From Plesiocystis pacifica SIR-1 (GTDB lineage: Bacteria; Myxococcota_A; Polyangia; Nannocystales; Nannocystaceae), in contig NZ_ABCS01000005.1 of assembly GCF_000170895.1 (NCBI RefSeq), positions 1 through 64,000 on the forward strand: 64,000 nucleotides of DNA, read 5' to 3'. The notes under the pieces were generated by a model. The model was not told the DNA's origin and searched no databases. It saw only the letters and a program-made list of their open reading frames with translations. Below, piece by piece: positions 8,601 through 14,520 of the stretch. The first letter of the stretch is position 1. The number at the start of each line of letters is the position of its first letter. The translations under genes were made by a program, and so were the position numbers.

Positions 8601-10479
8601 GATCCCCAGCGCGATCCGGCCCTTCGTCGAGACCCTCGTCTCCCCCTACCTCGCGATCTACGACGACAGCATCATCATCCTGGCCAACGCCGAGGGTGAA
8701 GACAGCGAGCTGGGCTCGTACCTGGCCGGCTTCAACGTGTTCACCACGCTGATGGCCTCCGAGGTCCCGCCCTTCAACTTCCTCCACTCGACCTTCCCGC
8801 AGCTGGGCCTCGACACCCGCGAGGTCGTGCTCGCCGTGGGCGCCGAGAGCGGCGCAGAAAAGAACTTCTTCGTCGGCGCGGCGCTCATGCTCGAGGTCGA
8901 GCTCGGCACCTCGCTGATCGTGTTCGAGTCGATCTCGCTCAACGTCAGCAAGCAGCTCACGGACACCACCGTGGGCGCCGAGATCGCCTTCCGCCTCGAC
9001 CTCGCCGGAGAGATCCTGAAGCTCCGCGGCGGCATCGAAGCCACGGCGGGCGCGGGCAACTCGGTCACGGTCTGGGGTGCCCTCGACGCCGCCGACGGAG
9101 CCTGGAAGGACCCCTTCGGCATCCGCGGCCTGACCATCGCCGGCCTCGGCGTGCAGGTCGGCGCGACCCCGACCTTCCCGTGGATCGTGCTCGGCGTCCG
9201 CGGCGAGGTGCACATCGGCAGCGGCCTGCTCGGCGCCCGCGTCGGCATCCTGATCGACAGCAGCGACGCCTCGAAGTGCATCCTCGACATCTACAGCGAG
9301 GAGGGCATCGACCTGCCCAAGCTGATCGACGCGCTGACCGGCAGCTGGCTCGACGTCAGCGGCATCCTCGACGTGGCGATCACCGACCTGCAGCTCTACA
9401 TCGCGCCCAAGGGCGGGACCATCGCGGGCAAGAGCTACGACCCGGGCTTCAAGCTCGGCGGCAAGCTGAACCTGTGGGGCCTCAACGCCGAGGTCGAGGG
9501 TGAGCTCGACTTCGACGAGGGCGGCTCCTTCAAGGGCAACATCGACCCCATCGTGCTCCAGGCCGGCGGCGTCGAGTTCCTGCGCCTGACCAGCACCAAC
9601 GGCAACGACGGCGCGTCCGTGGACGTGGAGTTCTCGCGCTCGAAGGTCGGCGGCAAGATCGACGGCGAGTTCCGCCTGCTCGGCGGCCTGTACAAGAGCA
9701 GCACCTACGCCGAGCTGAGCAACAAGGGCTTCACGGCGCACCTGAGCTCCGGGGGCATGGGCATCTACCAGGACACCTCGGTGACCCTCGAGGACGGCCT
9801 GTTCCGGCTCAGCTACGGCCCGACCATCGGCGTGAGCGTGTCGATCGCGGGCTACGACATCGGCCTGTCCGTGGGCACGACCATCGTCACCGAGGTCGAC
9901 GCGCACAGCTTCAGCCAGTCGATCTCCTTCTCCTTCTCGGCCATGGGCGTGAGCTACTCTCCCGGGCCGTTCACGATCACCGTCCCCTTCAAGGACGTCG
10001 GCGAGCTCGCCGAGGCCTTCTACGACTTCGCCAAGGACCTGATCGTCAGCGGCCTGCTCGGCTCCATCGCCGAGGCCGCGCAGATCGCCTTCGACTGGGT
10101 CAAGACCAACGTCACCGCCGTGGCCGAGGACGCCGCGAAGTTCTTCGAGAACGCGGGCGCGGCCGCGGCCGACATCGCCGAGGGCCTGGTCTCGAGCTTC
10201 GGCGTGGCGGCTGGCGACGCCGTCGGGATGCTGTCCGTCGGCGCGCAGGAGGCCGCCTCGATCCTCAAGAACAGCTTCAACTGGAGCGTCGACCAGACCG
10301 GTCGGTGGCTCAAGGACGCGGGCGGCTTCGCCGACGACGCGGTCAGCTCTGCCCTCAGCGGGGCCGGCTACGCGGCCAGCGAGGTCGGCGACTTCATGGC
10401 CGACGTGTTCGGCGGCAGCTGGATCCCCTTCGTCGACATCATCCCCCACATCGACTACGTCGACCTCGGCGGCTACTGA
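5608..10479 (+). CDS. Giant four-LamG-domain protein with C-terminal helical repeats
   Basis: The protein has 1623 residues from the ATG at 5608 (good GGAGAG site; a TTG at 5596 is also in frame). Residues about 4-865 are four concanavalin A-like (LamG) units starting near 4, 219, 436 and 656. Each contains TGDQTIE(M/L)W, GKRQNP(I/L)AKAYGGEGTITLE and ends with AGYWPL. Such domains usually bind glycans. Residues 870-1460 are beta-rich and unassigned. The last 150 are Ala/Gly/Phe-rich amphipathic helices. No signal peptide or lipobox is visible, which is odd for a lectin-like protein. It lies immediately upstream of the NHLP/radical SAM genes, so it may be their substrate or the effector they serve; this is inference. 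Confidence 0.8.
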   Translation: MKSTSLYFNGSGTHIALGNPAAAQITGDQTIEMWIRPAALGKRQNPIAKAYGGEGTITLESDGSINYYYGTSGGNDSPYVGFGTGEPIIRVGEWAHIAIVRDLQNGTLRWYHDGRLVQEMAAPHPQAKAGSNPLTIGTGYAGRFHGEISEVRLWSVARTQAQLQANLRMRLLGSELGLAGYWPLDESGGAVAYDRSGRNNNGTINSGHWRGYGPAFHPRVEALSCDGSNDYVDIGSPAAVKITGDQTIELWMRPRVLGKRQNPIAKAYGGEGTITLETTGSLSYYCGQSGGNGSPYIGFNSDVGVQAGRWTHVAIVRDMAAKTLSWYHDGELVRSGALTLDSITAGSLPLRIGKGYVEDFDGDLSDVRLWSVARSADELAANYQRRLRGSEAGLAGYWPLDDGPGARAWDLSPNANDGVISNPRWTSNGPGLNRPMALQLDGSSDSVEIPHSAQVSVTGDQTIELWLRPRILGKRQNPIAKAYGGEGTITLEVNGSISYYCGQSGANTSPYIGFTAAANIAAGQWTHVAIVRDLGTQTLTWYIDGVETSETDLAYSSITASGAPLTIGSGYVHNFDGELTEVRLWSIARTEAEIRADKDRRLVGVEEGLAGYWPLAGGTGEGTEDRSRYANHGQLRADARIGLSDHRLPAAIPCSAALRFDGVDDYVQIGNPSAVQITGDQTIEMWLRPQVLGKRQNPLAKAYGGEGTITLEPNGSIGYYTGTSGANGSPYIGHHTPEGTVAAQRWTHVAIVRDFTNNSLRWVIDGRRVNERTMPYPAATAGGNNLTLAAGYVERFEGDLAEVRVWSTARTDEQIAANLDRRMRGTESGLAGYWPLSKGSGDRAWDLSEGQNHGTIYNAPRWHVGPTLIPATSQASAGAPQVGVVSGQSSLGASEGAPTTVQPAELPDALKNLESIEVEVMFVPFNLPIEFAGAVTVEPFAKAISYAGTATLTAPFDVSVDPLEIALAKGEEFEWMVKFGLPQSRSISTVIQDHVIAQIPSAIRPFVETLVSPYLAIYDDSIIILANAEGEDSELGSYLAGFNVFTTLMASEVPPFNFLHSTFPQLGLDTREVVLAVGAESGAEKNFFVGAALMLEVELGTSLIVFESISLNVSKQLTDTTVGAEIAFRLDLAGEILKLRGGIEATAGAGNSVTVWGALDAADGAWKDPFGIRGLTIAGLGVQVGATPTFPWIVLGVRGEVHIGSGLLGARVGILIDSSDASKCILDIYSEEGIDLPKLIDALTGSWLDVSGILDVAITDLQLYIAPKGGTIAGKSYDPGFKLGGKLNLWGLNAEVEGELDFDEGGSFKGNIDPIVLQAGGVEFLRLTSTNGNDGASVDVEFSRSKVGGKIDGEFRLLGGLYKSSTYAELSNKGFTAHLSSGGMGIYQDTSVTLEDGLFRLSYGPTIGVSVSIAGYDIGLSVGTTIVTEVDAHSFSQSISFSFSAMGVSYSPGPFTITVPFKDVGELAEAFYDFAKDLIVSGLLGSIAEAAQIAFDWVKTNVTAVAEDAAKFFENAGAAAADIAEGLVSSFGVAAGDAVGMLSVGAQEAASILKNSFNWSVDQTGRWLKDAGGFADDAVSSALSGAGYAASEVGDFMADVFGGSWIPFVDIIPHIDYVDLGGY
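5728..7743 (+). repeat. Four-fold intragenic repeat of a conserved 60-base block
   Basis: Near-identical 60-base blocks encoding GKRQNP(I/L)AKAYGGEGTITLE lie at 5728-5787, 6379-6438, 7024-7083 and 7684-7743, spaced 651, 645 and 660 bases. Their nucleotide identity is far higher than that of the rest of the LamG units, which suggests recent duplication or gene conversion, or strong constraint on this loop. Confidence 0.9.
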
Positions 10480-10521
10480 GAACTGGGAACTGGGAACTGG
10501 GAACTGGGAACTGGGAACTGG
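10480..10521 (+). repeat. Heptanucleotide tandem repeat, (GAACTGG)x6
   Basis: Six perfect copies of GAACTGG fill the gap between the stop of the LamG giant and the ATG of the NHLP protein at 10531; the ribosome binding site of the latter lies at the very end of the array. A 7-base unit can change length by slippage, which would alter the distance between the genes rather than a reading frame. Confidence 0.95.
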
Positions 10522-10530
10522 GAGCGAACC

Positions 10531-11169
10531 ATGGCAAACGCACGCAATCGCTGGTCCATCGAACAAGCCATCCTCGAGCAAGCCGCCGCCAACGCGGGCG
10601 AGCTGCGCAAGCTCGCCAACGACCCCAAGGGGACCCTCGAGCAGGCCCTCGGTGAGTCCCTGCCTCCGGGCGTCGAGGTGCGCGTCGCCTTCGACCTCGA
10701 CGACAAGATCCACCAGGTCCTGCCCTTCGCCGGGCACGCCTTCCTGGGCGCGATCGAGCCGCCCGAGGGCAAGCAGGCCATCCCCGGCCTGCGCGGCCTG
10801 TCCGTCGCCACGGCCCACCGCGCCGCCACCGACGAGGCCTTCTGCGCGGCGCTGTGCGAGGACCCGGCCGGCCTCGCCCGCGCCCACCTGAGCAAGCTCG
10901 AGCTATCCGAGGCCATGCGCGTCGAGGTGGTCCAAGAGGACGCGAAGACCGTGTGGCTGACCATGCCGCTCAACGGTCGCGGGGCCCTGCGCAAGCGCCT
11001 GGTCAAGCGCGCCGAGAAGAGGGCCGCCCGCAAGGCCGAGCGCGAGGCCAAGCGCGCCGAGAAGCGAGCCGCCCGCAAGGCCGAGCGCCGCGCCGCCCGG
11101 GAGGCCGCCCGCGGAGACCAGCCCGCGGCCCCGCCGGTCGAGCAGATCCCCGCCGAGCACCAGGGATGA
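10531..11169 (+). CDS. Protein with two NHLP (nitrile hydratase leader-like) units and an Arg/Lys-rich tail
   Basis: The protein has 212 residues. Residues about 11-66 (ELRKLANDPKGTLEQAL, then LPPGVEVRV, then HQVLP) match the pattern of the NHLP leader domain of RiPP precursors: an L-x-DP-x3-L helix, an LPxGVxVxV strand and a closing LP. Residues about 101-148 repeat it: FCAALCEDPAGLARAHL, MRVEVVQEDAKTVWLTMPL. Residues 151-194 form a highly charged Arg/Lys/Ala/Glu helix, followed by a short Pro-rich end. No Cys/Ser/Thr-rich core peptide is visible, so it may be a carrier or docking protein rather than a normal precursor. The stop overlaps the radical SAM start (ATGA). Confidence 0.72.
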   Translation: MANARNRWSIEQAILEQAAANAGELRKLANDPKGTLEQALGESLPPGVEVRVAFDLDDKIHQVLPFAGHAFLGAIEPPEGKQAIPGLRGLSVATAHRAATDEAFCAALCEDPAGLARAHLSKLELSEAMRVEVVQEDAKTVWLTMPLNGRGALRKRLVKRAEKRAARKAEREAKRAEKRAARKAERRAAREAARGDQPAAPPVEQIPAEHQG

Positions 11170-12335
11170 GCGTCGAGCTCCGCCCCCTCGGCGTGGAGTG
11201 CAACCTCGCCTGCCAGTACTGCTACCAAAACCCGCAGCGCGACCTCGCCTCGAGGCCGCCGCCCTACGACATGGACGCCATGCTCGCTACCCTCGAGGCC
11301 GAGGGTCAGCCCTTCGCCCTGTTCGGCGGCGAGCCGCTCCTGGTGCCCCTCCCCGACCTCGAGCGGATCTGGGCCTACGGCCTCGAGCGCTTCGGCCAAA
11401 ACCGGATCCAGAGCAACGGCGCGCTGATCGAGGCCGCGCACGTCGAGGCCTTCCTGCGCTACCGGGTCCGCGTGGGCCTGTCCATCGACGGCCCCGGCGA
11501 GCTCAACGACGCGCGCTGGGCCGGGACCCTCGAGCGCACCCGGGCGCGCACCGAGGCCTCGCTGACGGCCCTACGCCAGCTGTGCGAGGCCGAGGTCCCG
11601 ACCAGCTTGATCCTGACCCTGCACCGGCAAAACGCCTCGCCCGAGCGCCTGCCGAGGCTGCTCACCTGGGTCCGAGAGCTCGACGCCATGGGCCTGCTCG
11701 GCGCCCGCCTGCACCTGCTCGAGGTCGACGACGCGGCCGTCGGGGCGCGCTACGCCCTCGACACCGCCGAGAACCTCGCCGCCCTCGAGGCCTTCGCCGC
11801 CCTCGAGAACGAGCTGCGCATGGGCCTCGACGTGTTCGGGGACATGCGCACCATGCTGCTCGGCGAGGACGAGCGGGCGTCTTGCGTGTGGCGCTCGTGC
11901 GACCCCTACACCACCGCCGCCGTGCGCAGCGTCGAGGGCCGCGGCGAGCTGAGCAACTGCGGGCGGACCAACAAAGAGGGCGTGGACTTTGGCAAGGCCG
12001 ACGCCCCGGCCTACCTGCGCTCGCTGCTGCTCTACCAGACCCCCCAGGCCCACGGCGGCTGCCAGGGCTGCCGCTTCTTCACGGCCTGCCGCGGCCACTG
12101 CCCGGGCACGGGCATCGACGGCGACTGGCGCAACCGCAGCGAGCACTGCGAGGTTTACTTCGCGCTGTTCGAGCGCCTCGAGGCCGAGCTGATCGCCAAG
12201 GGCGAGGAGCCGCTGTCGCGCAGCCCCCTTCGGCCGGCCATCGAGGCGCGCCTGACCCGGGCCTGGGCCCGCGGCGAGAACCCCAGCCTCGCCCAGCTGC
12301 GCCGTCGCCTCGCCCGCGAGGAGAGCTCGCCGTGA
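11166..12335 (+). CDS. Radical SAM/SPASM enzyme, probable peptide or protein maturase
   Basis: The protein has 389 residues. C12, C16 and C19 form the CxxxCxxC motif that holds the radical SAM cluster, and FGGEPL (residues 53-58) is the SAM-binding GGE motif. A C-terminal SPASM/twitch region carries C299, C302, C308, C312 and C328, with C240, C245 and C265 upstream, enough for one or two auxiliary iron-sulfur clusters. Enzymes of this build make carbon-carbon, thioether or other crosslinks, or oxidise residues, in RiPP precursors. The substrate is likely the NHLP protein or the LamG giant, by position. ATGA and GTGA overlaps on both sides show tight translational coupling. Confidence 0.88.
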   Translation: MSVELRPLGVECNLACQYCYQNPQRDLASRPPPYDMDAMLATLEAEGQPFALFGGEPLLVPLPDLERIWAYGLERFGQNRIQSNGALIEAAHVEAFLRYRVRVGLSIDGPGELNDARWAGTLERTRARTEASLTALRQLCEAEVPTSLILTLHRQNASPERLPRLLTWVRELDAMGLLGARLHLLEVDDAAVGARYALDTAENLAALEAFAALENELRMGLDVFGDMRTMLLGEDERASCVWRSCDPYTTAAVRSVEGRGELSNCGRTNKEGVDFGKADAPAYLRSLLLYQTPQAHGGCQGCRFFTACRGHCPGTGIDGDWRNRSEHCEVYFALFERLEAELIAKGEEPLSRSPLRPAIEARLTRAWARGENPSLAQLRRRLAREESSP

Positions 12336-13195
12336 TCGCCCGCCTCGACTTTCACCTGCCCCGCTTTCGTCGCTGGCTGTGGGTCAGCGCCGAGGCTCGG
12401 GCCCACTGGGAGCCGCGCCTCGCCAGCTTGGCCGCTGGGCTCGAGACCCTGGCCCTCGAGGCGGTCGCTTCCAAAGCCGGCGCCGCGCGGCTGGTCGACC
12501 CGACGCCGGCGGAGGTCTCGGCCTTGCGCGAGCGCGCGCGGGCCCACGGCCTGGTCGCCCTGCGCATGCCTCGACGCGAAGACTTGGCCCCGCACGTCCA
12601 AAACCCCACGCTGCTCACCCGCGCCGACGCCGACGTCCCCGGCAGCTGGCACCGCGGCGATCTGGACGCCGTGCTCGCGGCCCTGGGGCTCCCGCCCTGC
12701 TGCGCCGCCGCCTGGCGGCGGACCCACGTCGAGGCGCGCTGGCGCGACGGCGCGTGGGGGACCCACGGCGAGCTGCAGGGCGAGGTCGAAGGGCCCGCGC
12801 TGCTCAACCGCATGCTCGCGCCCATCGGCGTCCACGCCTGCGCCCACGATCCTTGCGGCCCGCGCTGCGAGGCCAGCGTCGACCGGGCCCGGGGGCGCCT
12901 CGATCGCGCGCCTGCGGAGCTCGCCGAGCACCTCGAGCAGGTCCTCGACTGGCCCATGGAGTGGAACGCCCTCCACGGCGTCGTCGAGCTGCGCACGCCG
13001 GTGGTCAAGCTCAGCTGGGACACGGATCCCTGCGCGAGCGCGGTGGTCCGCCGCCGGCCGGGCCGCGTCATGCCCGAGCACGCCGCCGTGGGTCAGCGCT
13101 TCCCCTACCGCGACCCAAACCACCACAAGCTGCTGCACAGCGTCGGCTGGCGCCGCGGCCTCGCCCACGCCGAGGCGAGCGGGGAGTCGCCATGA
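12332..13195 (+). CDS. Cysteine-motif protein of unknown function (possibly DUF483-related)
   Basis: The protein has 287 residues from a GTG that overlaps the radical SAM stop. Visible landmarks are a Cys pair in LGLPPCCAAAW (C123-C124), a second group ACAHDPCGPRCEAS (C170, C175, C179) and C234. A CC pair followed by an HxPCxxxCxxS-like motif recalls the DUF483 family; this is a memory-based resemblance only. The cysteines could bind iron or zinc, and the strict coupling to a radical SAM gene suggests a partner in substrate binding or modification. It has no signal peptide and should be cytoplasmic. Confidence 0.55.
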   Translation: MIARLDFHLPRFRRWLWVSAEARAHWEPRLASLAAGLETLALEAVASKAGAARLVDPTPAEVSALRERARAHGLVALRMPRREDLAPHVQNPTLLTRADADVPGSWHRGDLDAVLAALGLPPCCAAAWRRTHVEARWRDGAWGTHGELQGEVEGPALLNRMLAPIGVHACAHDPCGPRCEASVDRARGRLDRAPAELAEHLEQVLDWPMEWNALHGVVELRTPVVKLSWDTDPCASAVVRRRPGRVMPEHAAVGQRFPYRDPNHHKLLHSVGWRRGLAHAEASGESP

Positions 13196-14082
13196 GCGAG
13201 CCAGTGCCAGTGCCAGCGCCAGTGCCAGCGCCAGAGTCAGACCTGGACTGGGCCGCGCTCGCCTTGCCCGACGCCGCCGGCGAGGGCGCCCGCATAGCCC
13301 GACGCCTCGCCAGGACCCGGGAGGGCCGCTGGGCAGGAGAGAGCGCTCTGGGCCCGCCCCGGCCCGGCGAGCCCACGCTCTTCGACGGCGCCGTGGCCCT
13401 GCGCCACGCTCGACCCCGCTGCCTGCTCCCGCGCTACACCAACGGCGAGCTCGACCACCCCAACCTCGCCATCGCCGAGGCCGAGGTCGCGCGCTGGCCC
13501 GCCGGCTACGCCCTCGTCCGCGAGCTCATCGACACCTTCAACCCCATCCTCGACGCCGAGGTCCCCCGCGAGCGCTGGGCCGAGGCCCGCGGCTCCTCGA
13601 GCCACTTCGACAAACGCCGCTTTGGCCTCGTATTTGCGACCTACTACGACCCCCGCGGCCTGGCCCAGGCCTTCGTGCACGAGGCCGCGCATCAAAAATT
13701 GTTCGGCCTCGGCGTATTGGTAGAGCGCGCCGATCGCATCGTGGTCAACGACCCCGAGCGCCTCTACCCCAGCCCCATCGTCCTCGATCGCCCGCGCCCG
13801 ATGACCGCCGTACTCCACGGCGAGTACTCCTTCATCCACGTCACCGAGCTGCTGCTGCGCATGATCGAGGCCCAGGCCGAACGCGGCGACGACCCCCGCG
13901 AGCGCCTCGCCCTGCGCACCTTCCTCGAGCGCAACGTCCAGCGCCTGACGCCGGGGCTCGAGACGATCCGCGAGCACATCGAGACCGACGCCGCCGGCGA
14001 GCGCTTCGTGGGCGCCTTCGTCGAGTGGGCCGAGGACGTGCTCCGCCGCGGCCGCGAGTGGCTCGAGCGCTCGCCCGCGTAA
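13192..14082 (+). CDS. HExxH-type putative peptide-modification protein (alpha-ketoglutarate-HExxH hydroxylase-like)
   Basis: The protein has 296 residues. H163-E164-A-A-H167 gives an HExxH metal site within FVHEAAHQKLFG. It is followed by LYPSPIVLDRPRPMTAVLHGEYSF, about residues 191-214, which fits the pattern of the HEXXH-motif RiPP family (sP..xRP..gvLhGxY). Members of that family have been shown to be iron and alpha-ketoglutarate dependent peptide beta-hydroxylases rather than proteases. The N-terminus has a short Pro/Val/Ala repeat (residues 4-14). The start overlaps the previous stop (ATGA), making it the last of four coupled genes. Substrate and reaction are inferred from family and context. 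Confidence 0.75.
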   Translation: MSEPVPVPAPVPAPESDLDWAALALPDAAGEGARIARRLARTREGRWAGESALGPPRPGEPTLFDGAVALRHARPRCLLPRYTNGELDHPNLAIAEAEVARWPAGYALVRELIDTFNPILDAEVPRERWAEARGSSSHFDKRRFGLVFATYYDPRGLAQAFVHEAAHQKLFGLGVLVERADRIVVNDPERLYPSPIVLDRPRPMTAVLHGEYSFIHVTELLLRMIEAQAERGDDPRERLALRTFLERNVQRLTPGLETIREHIETDAAGERFVGAFVEWAEDVLRRGREWLERSPA

Positions 14083-14147
14083 GCCGCTCACGCACCCCAA
14101 AGCGCGGACAACATCGCGAACACACCGCCCCTCACGCGTCCGCTCGG

Positions 14148-14318
14148 GCGTGCACGACCCCCCCTGCCTTCGAGTACGAAGACTGGGGCCCCGAAGTCTG
14201 GAAGCGAGCCCTGTGCGTCCCCTGGCAAGGCCGCCACGTGACCGCACTCGCCACCCACAACGTCGGCCAAGAGGCCAAGGTCGAAGCCGTCCTCGACGGC
14301 GTCCGCTTCGACCCCTAG
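14148..14318 (+). pseudogene. Possible C-terminal gene remnant
   Basis: An open stretch without a plausible start reads as ordinary protein for about 50 residues: FEYEDWGPEVWKRALCVPW, then VTALATHNVGQEAKVEAVLDGVRFDP and a stop. The ending resembles the C-terminal helix of small PsbP/LpqN-like exported proteins (xxVLDxIRF). No upstream portion is present. It is probably a leftover of a deleted gene; coding by chance is not excluded. Confidence 0.3.
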
Positions 14319-14385
14319 GCCGACCCCAAACCCATCACGCCCGACCCCACCCCACCGCCACGACCCAGACCTCCGAACGAACAAA

Positions 14386-14405
14386 CGCCCCCGCGAGCGG
14401 GGGCG
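14386..14405 (-). terminator. Hairpin terminator for the RCC1 lipoprotein gene
   Basis: Eight-base-pair GC stem (CGCCCCCG/CGGGGGCG) with a 4-base loop. Read on the minus strand it is followed by TTTGTT, so it fits an intrinsic terminator downstream of the gene ending at 14521. It also lies between convergent genes. It is the far end of a dispersed element shared with 35318-35450. Confidence 0.6.
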
Positions 14406-14411
14406 ACCACA

Positions 14412-14508
14412 TGCACCCTAGCGGGCACGAACCCCATTGCCCACCAAGCCAAAGCGGAGGAGCGGAGCGACAAAGCGCCCCCGGTCCTCCGCCCCCTGTG
14501 GGGGCATA
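14412..14508 (-). repeat. Dispersed 3' element, copy A
   Basis: Read on the minus strand, this stretch directly after the RCC1 gene aligns over about 95 bases with 35318-35410. Shared words include GCCCCCACAG, GCTCCTCCGCT and GGTGGGCAATGGGGTTCGT. In both places it follows a stop codon and is followed in turn by a GC hairpin terminator. It may be a repeat family or a conserved 3' untranslated structure. Confidence 0.75.
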
Positions 14509-14520
14509 ATGGGGGCATCA

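Noticed and set aside
5506..10887. 1793-codon antisense frame over the LamG giant
   Set aside because: Composition is shadow-like (Val/Gly/Ala/Asp/Gln repeats mirroring the codons of the LamG gene) and no domain is recognisable.
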